Source of the DNA: Lycorma delicatula
Lineage: Eukaryota > Arthropoda > Insecta > Hemiptera > Fulgoridae
Direction: 5' to 3'
Length of the DNA stretch: 64,000 bases
Assembly (NCBI RefSeq): GCF_047948215.1
Contig: NC_134462.1
Coordinates: 117,424,437 to 117,488,436 of the forward strand
Part shown: one piece after another, positions 10,445 through 23,489 of the stretch
Numbering within the stretch: the first letter of the stretch is position 1
Layout of the letters: each line of letters opens with the position of its first letter
Program-made: the position numbers and the translations under genes
Notes under the pieces: generated by a model
Told to the model about the DNA's origin: nothing
Seen by the model: only the letters and a program-made list of their open reading frames with translations
Database searches by the model: none

Positions 10445-11400
10445 GTAACTACGCAATATAAAAGTTGAGTTTTTGAGATAAATTTATTTTAATTTTCTAA
10501 TTAAAAAGAAATTTTACTTATAAAATTTATATTGTTTATAGGTACTGTTTGTATGTTATATGGAATATGTTGTATGGTATATGTTTGTATGTTTGTATGG
10601 TAATAGGTATTGTTTATATGTTAGTTTATAGGGTTTATATATAAGTAGTTAAAAGGTATAAGAAAAACTAAATACTTTTCTTGTACATTTTTTAAATATC
10701 TATTTAAGTGACTTTAGATTTTTCAGTTTATATAACATTTTAGTATGAATTATAGTGTGAAATCAGATTACAGTAGTCGATTAAATTATAATTTCATTCC
10801 ATATTTCTATATGAATAAAAAATATATATTTATTGTTTTATACTAAAAATAAATAAAATATATTAATTTTTATCACAATTTTTCTGATGAATAAAAAAAT
10901 AGTAATTCTGAAACTACATTTTTCTATTTATCTGATATTTTCACTTTAAACCGAAAAAATGTATATCTCGGCAGAATAGTTATTTAGTCTTGTATCTGGG
11001 CACAGTTTTAATGGAAGTACCAGGATGAAAAAAGCGTACGTGCGTGTGTGGGTATGTGCGCTTTTCTGTGTTTTTGGTTGTTGTGTAGTGAAGAGGAAGG
11101 AATTCAGTGCAGTATCAGAGAAATAATTTATTAAGAATTTGTTAATGTATTTAGTTTAATCTATTTCTGGTTTTAATACTGAAAATCTTTTCTACTTTCT
11201 TATTTTCAAAACAGTAATGAAGATGTGTTCTTAACAATATTTAATGAGTATTATCTATTCTTTTCCATCAAATAATGATGGATTTGCAAGTAAAGTGGAT
11301 GATTAGTGTAATTATTATTAATTTTTTTTTTTAGTTCAAAAATTTATACGGTTTAAGAGAACAAGAAAGTTTATAACCGATTGTATAATTTTATAACCAA
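10445..11400. other. AT-rich stretch with degenerate TGTATGT repeats
   Basis: At 10545-10640 the sequence is a loose array of GTATGTT/GGTATATG units. A TGTG-rich patch lies at about 11038-11082. No gene seen. Confidence 0.45.
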
Positions 11401-14150
11401 ACTAAATATATTTCTATTCTTCTTCTTTCGTTATGGCCGCCTAAGGACCACGTAACAATTTCATTTTTCTTTCCCTTTGTTGTTTTCTTATCTTCCAGCA
11501 CTCTTTCATCTTTTTTCTATATATTTTTTTCCTTCCCTCGGGCCACTTTGCCCCAGTTCTTGTACCTTTCCTACCTTGAAATCCTTCTATTTTTTGCACT
11601 TTCCTATGAAACCTTCACATCTTTTTGGTTATGTCATCCTCTTTTATATTGTTTCTTCATAGATTTTTTTTGATTTCTTGGATCCAGCTTGTTGTTAATT
11701 TCTTTTTCCAAAGGTACTTCAGATCTGATTCGTTAACTTGTTGTTATTCATTGTATGTAAGTGCCCAAAGAAAATCAATCGTCTTTTCCCATTGTTCCTT
11801 AAATTGTTTCTACGTTATTACATACTTATTTTCCAGTCTTCACTGGTTTTTAGTGAACCTAATATTTTCCTAATAATTCTTCTCTCTTTACGATTCTAAT
11901 TTACTTAATGTATTAAGCGATAGACAATCACAAGCATTTAAATATTTTGTTTTAATTACAGTGTTAAATCGCGTTATTTCTGCATTTTTGATAAGCATTT
12001 TTTGTTATAGATATTCTTAATCAGACCATACGCTCTTTGCATTCTACAAGCCTATCACCTATGACGGGTTTCTCTAATCAATTTTCTTGGATTGCCTCTG
12101 CTGGATATTTAATTTATTTAACCTTTTCTATGTCCGATATTTGTTAACAAATATCTCGGTGCATTTTTAATGTTGAGAATTTATTTTTTTCTACAGAAAT
12201 TCTTAAACGTGTTTTACTAACTATTTCTTCTAAAATATTAATTTTTGTAGCCGCGTTTGTTAGATTTTTGGAAAGTACGGCAAAATCGTTTGCAAATGCT
12301 AGGCAGTTTTCTCAATAAGTTTATTCTTCTTTTCCAATTTTATTGGTAAAAATTTTAATTCTTTTAATTTCTATTTTCAAATTGTTACTATTTTTTCCAA
12401 CACACAGTTAAAGAGAAGCGGTGACAAACCATCCCCCTGCGTAACGCCTGTTTTCATTTCAAAGAGTTTTGAATTTTGTAACATGAATTTAACTTTTAAC
12501 GTTGTGTCTGTGAGAGCTTCACGTATTAGGTTAGCTATTTTTTTTTTTTAACACAAAATTCTTAAATTATTTTGTATAAAGTTTCTCTATCAAGTGCTTT
12601 TTTAAAGTCGAGAAGTATTATGTCTTTAGAGTTCAGTATTCTGTGCCGTATTATTGATTTTAGGAGAAATATTTGTTCTGAGTAGAATCTGCTCATTCTT
12701 AATCCACCTGATTAACCTATTTCCTTATCTAAAGTTTCTTCAAAATTGTACATAAAAGTTTAAAAAATACTTTGATGGCAACTGGCAAAAGAGATATGCC
12801 TCTGTAGTCATTAACATTTTGCTTATCACCTTTCTTGTAGAGCGAATCTATTAAAGTCGCTTTCCACTCTTCTGGGATCTTTTCGGTTTTCTATATTTCT
12901 TCAAAAAGTATTTTTAGGATCTCCTATGATTTTTGGTTCCGAGTATTTCAGTTGTTCGTCTGTTATGGAGGAGTCCTTCTCACGAGCTCTGTTATTTTTC
13001 AATGTTTTAAATGCATTTTTAATTTCTTCTGAGGTTGGCGGTAATCATCTTCTAAGTCTTCAAAAATATTTAAAAATTCTAAGCTATCATTTGATTTTGG
13101 ACAATTTAGAAGTTATCAAAATATTTTGCAAAAATTTCACTATTTTCAGAATTAATTAGGCTCATTTTATCATTTTCCTTTTAAAAACGGACACTAGGTG
13201 TTTTGTATCGTTTTACTTTGCACTTGAAAGTTTGATAGAAATCTCTAGATTTGTATTTAGCGAAGTTTTTCTGCTTTTCCACAAGATGAATTTTTTCAAA
13301 AGCTCTCTTTGTTCCTCTTGCTCTTTCTTTTGTTTGTTTGTTCTGTTCATGTTGTTTTTTTCTTTCCAGCAGATTTCCACTTTTTACATTTTTCGGATCT
13401 TTCTGTTAGTACAACTTCACATTTTTCCTTCTACCGTACTTTCTTTTTGATCTTCACTAAACGAAAAAATCTTTTTAGCAGCTCTGTTTTTCTAGACAGT
13501 TCTTGCCGATCACCTTTTTTTGATAATTTATTTCTTCTTTAAATTTTTCTATTGCATTCTTCGTTATAGTAATTTCATTTACTCGTACGTTACATCTCAC
13601 TAATTTCTATGTTTATTTTTTAATTTTAGATGGTAAATATTTAATTTTAATTTTAGAAAAGGTAATGATCAGAATCAAACTCTCCGCTTCTTTTATTTTA
13701 ACATTTATAATCTGTTTAATATTACTTTTGAAGATAGCTGCATGTTCCAGATGAAATTCTCCTAAGTTAGATTAGCAGATACCCATGACTTAGCTTTGCT
13801 TGAAAGTTTACTAAAGAATATTGGCATTACTTCAAGATGAAAAACTTTATAACATTTTTGTTGATATTATTATGTTCTGGATATTCACTAATTATATTTC
13901 TAAAACCTCTTCCTCTGCTTCTTTGTACATAGAAATCGCCCAAGAATATTATTATATTAATTTCGGAATTTCAGATATTTCTTCTAAAAGATCCCGGAAT
14001 TCTTCTACTTTTTGTGAATTTTTTCTACTGCCTTCATTTATAGGAGCGTGACAATTGATGAGAGTGTAATTTTTTTCTTTTTACATTTAATTGTACGAAG
14101 AGATAGTCTTTCGGAACTGGATACCTACATTTGTCTGACACACTGAATCA
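11400..14150 (-). mobile_element. Decayed LINE with endonuclease and RT remnants
   Basis: On the minus strand this 2.7 kb stretch follows LINE ORF2 order. At about 13900-14060 there are endonuclease-like remnants (ILGRFLCTKK, resembling an ILGDFNAKxG block). At about 12790-12880 is IPEEWKATLIDSLYKKGDKQ. Next come NDYRGISLLPVAIKVF and, at about 12590-12640, KDIILLDFKKALDRETLY. At about 12415-12465 is KTGVTQGDGLSPLLFNCVLE, seen in different frames, then at about 12240-12310 LAFANDFAVLSKNLTNA with FAND replacing FADD. The C-terminus is at about 11430-11560 (a lysine-rich MKECWKIRKQQ and LLRGP stop). Many stops and frameshifts break it. The C-terminus matches the fragment at 47.56-47.91 kb. Clade not fixed. 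Confidence 0.75.
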
Positions 14151-14395
14151 TGTTATAATCTCATGTGGAATGAAAAGTAAATAGCAATTTATTTTGAATT
14201 ACTGCATAATTTATTACAAGTAATAGTATTTCTAACGAAGTCTGACTGAACGATTGTATCCTTCAGGTGTATACTTTCATATTCGAAAAAAATATTGAGG
14301 GGGAATATTTCTGAATGTTGTTCGAACCTGTTTTTTCATAATGCGATTGTAGGAAAAGCCGTTAAGTTTCTATTGGATGAGGGTTTTTGTTTTGT
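14151..14395. other. Unassigned spacer
   Basis: No clear gene or repeat between the two reverse-strand LINEs. Confidence 0.4.
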
Positions 14396-15900
14396 ATTTT
14401 TTTTAAGAGGTGGAGGAATTCCATTTACGGGCGCTGAAGCAGTATCGGACTCGCTAACAGGTACCGCAAGATAGTAAAAAAGGCGTATGTATTCCTGCGC
14501 ACTACCGACTAGACCTCCACCCCTGGCGACCCGATCGTCCTGGGAATAGCTATCCTCAGGACGATCGGGTCACCAGCTGGTAAGGCCAGCTGGTTGCTTT
14601 ACCAGCTGGTAAAACATTACTTCAGAAGGGGGGCTAAGCGCTCACACATACATCCAGACAACAAAGCAAATAGCAAGGCACATATATTCACAAAAACAGA
14701 TCCACACGTAACTAAAAAACCAGCACAAAACAACACCAAACACACTTGAACCAAACATACCAACATGTATACACCACCCGCGCACAGATACACGAACACC
14801 AACAAATCTCGCAACACTCATACTTACCATAAGCATACTTACATGCTATCAGTTTTAGCTCAGAAGTGGGGAGAAGCCCCCCCCCCTCCCCAGCTTGTGT
14901 GTAGGGGACTCCAGCTTGTGGAGTGATTGCAGATTCATTGCATCCAGCCGACCCCCACAAGATCGGGGGGCCCCGCTAAACATTCACTCGCGGCCCTATC
15001 CTCCGCACCTGGACCACAGGGCCTCTATTTAATCTGCGGCTTTCTTCGACAGATTGAATTTTCGCTGTAACTGCTTTAGCATATCGGGCAGCAGCCGCCC
15101 AGTGATTCTCACCGGTTAACATAATTCCCTGGAGGTCCTCAGGTTTAAATATTTTCTCTCTACCAATAGCATCCACGATCTCCTCACGCTCTACCACAAA
15201 TCTAGAACAGCGAAAAAATACATGAAAAGGCGTCTCTTCAACCCCACAATCAGGGCAGCTATCTGAATGGTCCAACCCAAACCTAAAGAGATACGACCTA
15301 AATATTCCATGGACCGCCAGCAAAGATCAATCGGCCCTTCGCACAGCAGTCCCATCTCTCCTGCCAATTCTTTAACATTTTCTCAGTAATTGCCGCACTC
15401 ACTTCTTTCTTTTTAACTGAGACCATAGCCCCGTATTCGCGCATCCTGTTTCTATGCATAATCACGAAGTCAATCGGGAGCAACCCGGAAATGACCTTCA
15501 CGGCCTCCAAGGAGATAGTTGTGTAAGTTGTCGCAACCCTGAAATAACACTTCCTATGGAGAGCCTCCAATTTGCCTCTGTATTTCCTATGTTTAATAAC
15601 ATCCGCCCGAATTTCAGCACCATACAGTAAGGTGGCGTATGTCACTCCAGTGAGTAGCCTCTTCCTCTGTTGCTCTAGGCCTCTTACATTAGGCAAAATG
15701 CCCGCAATATAGCGCATAACTCGCTTCGTCTTTCCAGAGGCTTCAAGAGTTTGCCTACCAAATCTCAGTCTAGCATCGATCCAAATGCCCAAATATTTTA
15801 TCGCGGCTTTAGATTTAATTCTTCCACCCTCCAACTCAATCGTCACTGTTGGCCTACGTTTAGCAGAGTAAGTTACAAACACTTCGGTTTTTTTTCGGCG
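14396..15900 (-). mobile_element. R1-like LINE: C-terminal ORF2 plus 3' untranslated region
   Basis: On the minus strand, 15882-15301 encodes the end of an RT and the following domain: RRPTVTIELEGGRIKSKAAI, KYLGIWIDARLRFG, TYATLLYGAEIR, ISGLLPIDFVI, KNWQERWDCCAKG. A frameshift near 15300-15330 leads into HGIFRSYLFRFGLDHSDSCP and DCGVEETPFHVFFRCSRF, the C-terminal Cys/His knuckle, ending at 14976. Upstream parts (endonuclease and RT core) are missing. Downstream in sense orientation lies a TG-rich 3' region (about 14640-14830) and then the palindrome at 14528-14571. Whether the palindrome belongs to the element or to the flank is inferred from position only. Related R1 fragments lie at 0.3 kb and 33 kb. 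Confidence 0.85.
14528..14571. repeat. 44-base near-perfect palindrome
   Basis: GACCCGATCGTCCT (14528-14541) and AGGACGATCGGGTC (14558-14571) pair perfectly. The intervening 16 bases also pair except for one wobble and one mismatch, giving about 20 of 22 Watson-Crick pairs with almost no loop. Right next to it (14572-14616) the hexamer CAGCTG occurs three times in palindromic settings such as TTACCAGCTGGTAA. Confidence 0.95.
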
Positions 15901-16843
15901 CCGTTCATTAAAAACTATATAGATAATGCAATTCCTATTTTCCCCTATTAATTTACTCGATTCTCCCGGGCGAAGAATGAGAACTCATCTTGTGGAATAT
16001 GTGGGTGAATAATAAATTTTGAAAACCCACGCATGTTTGTGTGTTCATTCATCTAAACAGAGGTAATACGCCTTTTTAAAATTAAAGGTTAATCATAAAA
16101 GCTAGACCAAATTCTGTTTTGAAAGAGTATGTCCTTAAAACATATTATGAACTTAGATAATTAAATCTTTAAATAATAATTTTTAAATTTTCAACAAAAA
16201 AAATAAAAATCAACGATACATTTACTTAATTGTTTAGTAAATAATAAGAATTTATTTCATCTAATAAAATATTGTTGCAATTGTAGAATAAAAATAAAAG
16301 TAGCCTATCATTTAAATTACCTATTAAATTTTTTATCTGCAGCATTTTAACCTTGAAATTAATCTATTTAATGTAAAGCAACTTGCATGTACAAAAGAAA
16401 TTAATTTCAGTTTCAACGATTCAAAGAATAACCGGAGGCCAATTGTTCATGATTTTTATTTAATTAATTTTATAAAATGTGAAGCTATTTTTATATCAAT
16501 TTAATTAACTTTCCTTACCCACTCAAACACATACACACATGTATTATATTTATTTTTAATTAAAATCAATTTGTTATCTTTTACCATTTTTTTTTTTCAT
16601 AAAAGTTATTTAAACAATTATTTCATATGTCTCTATTTTATGTTGGTTATGTTTTATGATGTAAATACCAATGATTTCTAGGGTTGTTTCTGTAGTTAAT
16701 AATAAAAATAGACCTAATGAAGTGTAGATATATGATATTTCATGTTGGTTGCTTAATGGCGGGAGAAATCTTAAAATGAATAATGTGATATGGTGGTGGG
16801 GTGGTACAAGGGTACGGTGCCCCATCTTAGTAGTGGGGGTTTG

Positions 16844-16845
<2 letters not shown>
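15901..16845. other. AT-rich stretch, nothing recognised
   Basis: No gene or defined repeat. A slightly GC-richer patch at about 16790-16846 leads into the AT array. Confidence 0.4.
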
Positions 16846-16847
<2 letters not shown>

Positions 16848-16911
<64 letters not shown>

Positions 16912-16913
16912 TA
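16848..16913. repeat. (AT)n microsatellite, about 66 bases
   Basis: Nearly pure AT dinucleotides with one C near the end. Open frames crossing it give alternating Y/I translations and are not genes. Confidence 0.95.
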
Positions 16914-17704
16914 AATCAGTAGCTGTGAGAAAATTTCCATCTGTTGGCCACGTGAGCATTCTCCTCTCGTCTCCTCTTTTTCCATAACTCCCATTCATAT
17001 TCTGTCTTTCTCTTAACATATTATCTTTTTGTCTTTTATATCTATCCTTCTTTATAAATGCTCTCTATTACTCGAAATTCTGTTCTTAATTTTTCAATTT
17101 AGATTTAAAAACAAACATAATATTGTGTATTCCTTAAATTTCATATTTGTTCATTGTTAGAAAAAAAAGTTGTTTTTCTTGTCAAAAAATTAGTACAATT
17201 ATTATATCACAAAACTTTTTATACAATAACTTAATTTATTTATTCTTTTTCAAACCTTAAGAATCTATTTTTAGATGGTTTTGACGAAATAACCTAATCA
17301 TTATAAATAATTTCGTAAACATACAAAAGATTCTGATTTAATAACATATCATATTTCATCTCTATTTTTAGAAGCTACCGTAGATTTATCCAAACAAAAT
17401 TCGCTTAGAAGTAAATTAATAGTCATATGAAAGTTATTTAGATATGCATTTTAAACTTATTACGATATCATTTAATAAATATATAGAGCGTATTATAAAA
17501 TTAAAGATTAGAATGTTATTTAGTTATTGTAGAATATAAAAAATAAAAACTAGAATACGAATTTAAATTTTGTCATCTTTTAACCCAATATAAAATGATA
17601 AATGATTTTTTTTCGATTTTGTTTTATATACAACAAAAAAAGAAAAGATTAATTTTAAGCTAGACTGTACTATACCTTTATATATTACTTTTAATATTAA
17701 TACT
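16914..17704. other. AT-rich stretch, nothing recognised
   Basis: No supported feature. Confidence 0.4.
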
Positions 17705-17817
17705 TTGTCTTTTTGTCTTCAGTCATTTGACTGGTTTGATGCAGCTCTCCAAGATGCCCTATCTAGTGCTAGTCGTTTCATTTCATTATACCCTCTACAT
17801 CCTACATCCCTAACAAT
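17705..17817 (-). mobile_element. LINE 3'-terminal scrap (same family as 3.8 and 29.1 kb)
   Basis: The + strand reads TTTTGTCTTCAGTCATTTGA, then CTGGTTTGATGCAGCTCTCC, then CTACATCCTACATCCCTAAC. This is the family's 3' end in reverse orientation. It is cut off after about 110 bases, where the sequence folds back on itself. Confidence 0.85.
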
Positions 17818-17833
17818 AGGGATGTAGGATGTA
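17796..17833. repeat. Perfect 16-bp hairpin at the LINE break point
   Basis: TACATCCTACATCCCT (17796-17811) and AGGGATGTAGGATGTA (17818-17833) are exact reverse complements with a 6-base loop AACAAT. The left arm is LINE sequence. The right arm appears to be an inverted copy of it. Confidence 0.95.
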
Positions 17834-20770
17834 TTAATATAATTATTAATACTAAGTATAGTAATAATATTAATACTTTTACTATTAATTACATTTTTTT
17901 TTTATTTTTTTTTTTACTTGAAAATTAAGTAAAATTTCTTGGTGAATACGAATCTATCCACTCTAATCCAAACTAACCAATCTAATGTTACGGTACGAGA
18001 AGAATTTACTTTTTTCAAGATTATAAAAATTCATTACTTTTAACAAAATACAGATATCGAATAATCTTTGTTTTCAAAATGATAGCTGATAACGTTCATC
18101 TTATTGTCGTAGTCGATAATATCTCGATAGTTGGAGGATCTCAGACATCATGCATATGTAAACGGCGGAATATTATTTCTCAGATCGGCCAGAGACGCTA
18201 CGAGTGAAGACTGATTACAAAATGATTATTTTTCTGCGGGTCTTGGAGTTAAACCTATACTAAATTTGTTGTTAAATTACAAGGACAGATGAGAAGTCGC
18301 GTGCCCGGAACATTAAACCGGAAATTAGTTAATCCTGCACAAACGGAATAAGATTTTACTCGAGGTTTTTTCAGTTATACAAATACTAAAATAAATATTT
18401 CTGCGTGTGTAACGAATAAGGAATTTTGAAAAGTTTTGACGTTTAAACTTTGTTTACGTTAAGGTATGTTTTTCTGGAAATTTTGTAATCTATGTCAAAA
18501 TTTTTTTTTTTTTATCGTACTGATATCTTTTTAATCTAAGTAAATTTCTTTTTAAAGTAATTATTTATAGGATTATATTATAATAAAATAACCTTCGTGT
18601 AAATTTTCTTATTGAAACGCGGTGTGCTGTGTTGCTCAAAGCGCCTACACGCATGATATATATACTTTTATATAAATATATAAATAATAGGTTTATATCA
18701 CATCAACTCTTTAATTTTTATGACTTATAATTATAAGGTAAATATTATAAGACATAACTGATTTGTCTATTTTAATTAAAACACAAGTCTTTTAATTATA
18801 CACTTAACAATAACCGCAATAAAAAAGGCAAGGAAGCTTAATTATAGTTGTAAGTAATAAGCGTACCGGGAAAATTAAGGATGTTATGATAAAACCCTAT
18901 ATAACAACTTTGTTTTAATTCACGTTACTTTGAATAAAATTAAAAAAAAATGTAGCATGACGATTTAATTTTTGCTATGCATATTTAATTTAAACAAAGC
19001 TTTAGAATATACAAAATACTTATACTATATACACCGACTCTAAGCTTACGATGACGTTTAATTAATATATTAATTAACTATGAATGTTACTGAAAATTAT
19101 TTACCGGGTTACAATGATTTCTTTACTTCAAGATAATTTACAACAGCATTTTAATAGTGTAATAATTTTCTTTGCATCTTTTTTATATTGTTTGCATCGT
19201 GAGAATCTTTTCTAACTTGACCGCGTTACAAATCCTTCGCAAGTAGATTATTGAAAGAATTTCATTATCTCCAAATTTAAGAATTTTCATTCGGGGTTTC
19301 CACTCTAAAGTACTTCCATCTCCTTTCGCGTAGAGGGGTAACTTTCTCTTCTATCGTCAAAACTGCGGATCGGTTTTGTCCGTGGAACGTAAACCGGGAG
19401 ATGGAACTGACTAACCGTGGCGCAATATATTACATTTTTAACATGGATTCTCATCCCACCTACGTTCTAAAATTGAGGATGAAATATAAAGTATGGAATC
19501 AATCTTTTTAAATTCCAAAAAAATGCATTAGAAGAATCTTATTTATGACTAGTATAAAATGTACGATGATATATCATAATATCGTAACATTTAATAGCAG
19601 ATTATTTTATAAAGTAGGTAAGGTATGCTTTTGTTCATAAATTATCGTTTTACTTTAAAATATAATACTGCACATTTTACTGCTCCTGTAAAATAGATCA
19701 ATTTTTTGGCTTACGTAATTTATATATCTTGTTGACTGATATTTAATAAATTAAAAACTCTACCGCTTTCATCTTTATACAATTATTAATGTGCTTGAAA
19801 TAATATAATTATTTTTCAAAAAAAAATTAACGATTTATCTCAATATAGACTAAAATAATATTGCTCGTTACTTCAGACTCTCAACAAATAGTTTTCCGAT
19901 AACTTTAATAAATTAACCACCGATGTTACACCACGTCAATTATTTAAAAAAAATTAAACGATTTCTTTCGAAAAAGCAAAATTTCATTGTTAATGAGTTA
20001 TTAACTTATAATGATAACAAAAAAAAAACAGAAATTTTCTTTACCCACATCTAATATTTACAAGTAATATATACTAAAAAAATTTAGTTACCGCGTTTTA
20101 TAATAATATTATCTTCACTTATTTACAGTACTATTACTTTAAACATTTATTATTTTTATTTATTAATACGGGAGGACATAAAATTAATTTTGAGATTTTA
20201 TTATGTTCTCTGATTTCCTTTGATTTTTCCAGATAAATTATAGGAGTATGTCCTTTATTATCTGTACTATAGCGCTTCAGTCCATTCTTGGCGTGATCTA
20301 CATTATGTTTATTTATGTAACGAGAACCGTATGAAGTAATTTATTATTGTAAAAATCATGGCCTGGGATACGTATTTAGTATTGTATAGGTTCTATGTTG
20401 AAGCAAATGTTAAATTTAAATGATGTTTTAAATTTAAACAAATGTGCAACATAATTGACGTAAAAACAAAATTTATAATTTTTTTATCTGAAATTATATT
20501 TAGAATCGGTTTCTTAGATTATAAACCATAAGTAAATTTCATCATAAAAATCGAGGAGTCTTCATTGAAACACCTTAAATAAATACATTCTACACATCAA
20601 CAGTAAATCACGGCGTAGATAAAGTCCGGCTAGTAATGAACTAAAGATTGTAATAATATCCAGTACTACGATTAAAGCCGCACCATAAAAATAATAATAG
20701 TAACAAATAAAATAAGAATCCTAAATGATCATACATATAAATATTTTTATGATGCACAACTTAAGAGAAG
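17834..20770. other. AT-rich stretch, nothing recognised
   Basis: No convincing gene. Somewhat GC-richer, non-repetitive-looking patches at about 18100-18370 and 19290-19430 could be remnants of unique sequence, but I cannot assign them. Confidence 0.35.
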
Positions 20771-20774
20771 AGTA

Positions 20775-21080
20775 TCACTATTAGGTTCCTAGGTCCAACA
20801 TACGGTAACCGTAAGTACTCGTGAATTTCGTTATTCCTTAAAACGATGGTGCCTGTGCAATGCATCTCCCAAAATTATTTTGGAAATGTTGAATAATCTC
20901 TGTATTGGTGGTTCTAGCTGTACCCCGGAGTTTAATTCCATATTTTCCTAACCGGTTTTAGGATCACGTTTTTCAGAAGTAGCTTGTTGGATAGGGATAG
21001 TTACGATTTCCTGTCTAATAACTAGTATAGTCCTTAAATTTATTACCTAGCTGTTTCCTTTTCTCTTTAATATGAATCTT
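20775..21080 (-). mobile_element. Jockey-like LINE C-terminal fragment
   Basis: The minus strand reads KRKQLGNKFKDYTSY (cf. KRKQLGxKLRKMYWL), then LGKYGIKLRGTARTTNTEII and QHFQNNFGRCIAQAPSF (cf. the jockey block YGIQLWGTASxSNIEIxQRFQSKxLRxIxxAPW). A stop follows. It is short and frame-broken, with no poly-A visible. It covers the region downstream of the RT core, overlapping that in the 39.55 kb copy. Confidence 0.75.
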
Positions 21081-21776
21081 CCATGTTAAACGATGAAAAT
21101 TTATATCTGTTGATAATTTTACAATTAGATATTTAATTTTTTAAATTCTAAATCATTAGAAATAAGATGGAAAAAAGAAAATAATCATAAATTATTTTTT
21201 TTTAAATATTCCAGATTTCATAGAAATACACTTGGACATATTTCAATAATAATAAGTTTATTACAGGTAAAAAATGATTTTCGGAATATTATCTTGCGTA
21301 AGTAACGATTTCCTATAAAAGCATCTGATAGTAACATGTATTATATCCAAACTATTAATTTGCCAGATTAAAAATAAAAATATTTGGAATTTTGTTTTTT
21401 TAAAAGATAGTTAATAAAATAGTAAATATTTTTTTTCTATTGTTTTTTCGTATATCTTTATTTATTTAAGATATTAGCGTTATTTAAGATATTTTATTTT
21501 TAATCGTTCCAGTACATTTTTCTGAAAGAATAGAAATATTTTTCAAGTTTAATTTTTGGTACTAAATTAAACAAATATTTTCTCTGGTTATTGTAGAATC
21601 AGAGAGCTGTTATTCATCGTGAGTTGGTACCATAATTGGTACCAACCTTTAATTTTGGGTATTTTCTTCATTTTTGTAAATTTTAACCTTTCCACTCTCA
21701 AAACTGTTGATCAGTTTTCATATGTAATCTTAAGAATAGCGGCAAAGAGTAAGATTTACCATTGTAGATATCATTC
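21081..21776. other. AT-rich stretch, nothing recognised
   Basis: No supported feature. Confidence 0.4.
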
Positions 21777-22103
21777 GGATCTACAGGGACTTAACCCACC
21801 GGGTTGGTCTAGTGGTGAACGCGTCTTCCCAAATCAGCTGATTTGGAAGTCGAGAGTTCCAGCGTTCAAGTCCTAGTAAAGTCAGTTATTTTACACGGAT
21901 TTGAATACTAGATCGTGGATACCGGTGTTCTTTGGTGGTTGGGTTTCAACTAACCACACATCTCAGAAACGGTCGACCTAAGACGGTACAAGACTACACT
22001 TCATTTACAATCATACATATCATTCTCTGAAGTATTATCTGAAAGGTAATTACCGGAGGATAAACAGGAAAAAGAAAGAAAGAAAGGGATCTACTTGGAC
22101 TTA
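21777..22103 (+). mobile_element. tRNA-derived SINE, family A, full length with target-site duplication
   Basis: The element occupies about 21794-22086. The tRNA-like head contains an A box (TTGGTCTAGTGGTGAA) and a B box (GCGTTCAAGTCC). Between them lies a short inverted repeat AAATCAGCTGATTT. The body continues CTAGATCGTGGATACCGGTG, TTCTTTGGTGGTTGGG and ACAAGACTACACTTC, then CCGGAGGATAAACAGG, ending in repeated GAAA. It is flanked by a 17-base direct repeat with two mismatches: GGATCTACAGGGACTTA at 21777-21793 and GGATCTACTTGGACTTA at 22087-22103. This indicates LINE-driven retroposition. The open frame across its 5' part is not a gene. Confidence 0.95.
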
Positions 22104-23489
22104 GTTTTTTAAATGAGGTTGTTACTTTTACTTTCCCACCAGTTGTGAGAAAAGATCGCCAGGTTTGAGTCAGCTGATACTGAGAAATTTTTTGTTATTG
22201 TTTATCGAAAATTAATTTCGCATACAGTATATTAAAAATTTATATATAATTTTGTTTGCAAATATGAGAATTAAAGAAACTTATTCCACTATCTATAATA
22301 AGATATTTAAGAGAAAAAGATAATATCAGTACATTTTGAAAATATTATCTTTCTTGGAAAATTGTAGTGTAATTCTTACGAAGTACAATTGTAAGAATTT
22401 TTTAATCTTTATAAATTTGTGAGAAATAAAAAATTATCGTAATTTCGTTTTTTACAGTTAAGAAAAATAAAATTTTTATTTAAATACACAACATATTAAC
22501 GTTTAGTTTTCGCTTAATGGAGATTTCTTTAAAAAATTAAATAAAAAAATTCAGTCGCCAAAGTTCTCTGTAATGGATTTGAACACAGATAATACTACTA
22601 ATGTAGTAATGCCCACACGTATAATCTGTTCGAAGGTATCTGTTTAGCAGTCAAATGTTTTTCTTCTCCATTATAATACGTACATTACAACACCTACCAC
22701 AGACATAAAAGACAAGCACAAGAAGTTAGGTTTAACTCCCCTTTATTGGGTAAGGTAAGGTAAGGCATTATAGAAAGAAAATAAGGTAGTACAGGTACCA
22801 CCAGTGGCCGCCTAGACTCACTCTCGTGGCGATACAGATTGGCGATTCACGAATAAATTAATAAATTAACAGCGTAGACCACACAGGATCTGTCCCTTGT
22901 TTTAATGTATTAAACACACCGTGTTCTTGGTCGAATCGTTTGGTTTTACTTCTTGCATCAACTACACAGCTGATATTACACACAGCAAATTTAATTGTTG
23001 CATGATTGTTCGAAAGTAATATTTTATATATTTCATAATAATGAATTGGTCCAATAAATTGTTACAAGTGATATCAAGACAAAAACAATTGTAAATAATC
23101 ATAAATCGGGATGTTTCTAAGACTAGTATTATCTGCTGTAAAAATACCTAATACATACAAGAATTGCATAGTCCAGCCAGTTGTTTTCATTTCTTAAATA
23201 TCTATATATTCAAAAAAAAATCTGATGTGGACGCTACACGACTTCCTCGTAAACCTATTAAATTACATATATTTTCTATATATTTATATTTTTTATTACG
23301 TATTTTTAATATCTTTTTTATTTTTTTGTTATGGAATTATTATTTATTGTAATTTTGTTTTACAATTAAAGGTTAATAATTATTATTAATCAAAATAAAT
23401 TTTTTTCGTTAAAAAAAAAGGAAATGAAGTCGGATTTCCGCCGATGTGCCTTACCCTTGTTAGGTGCAATTATTTTTAATTAAAATTTT
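22104..23489. other. Unassigned sequence
   Basis: Mostly AT-rich. At 22748-22767 there is a short GGTAA-type repeat. About 22790-22990 is GC-richer (TGGCCGCCTAGACTCACTCT) and may be part of an unnamed repeat. Confidence 0.35.

Noticed and set aside
14617..14960. Minus-strand frames rich in C, V and W
   Set aside because: They lie in the TG-rich 3' region of the R1-like element and have compositional, not protein-like, sequence.
16771..17019. Frames on both strands crossing the (AT)n array
   Set aside because: The I/Y alternation comes from the microsatellite.
21619..21876. + strand 85-codon frame
   Set aside because: Its end is translated SINE sequence; the start shows no domain.
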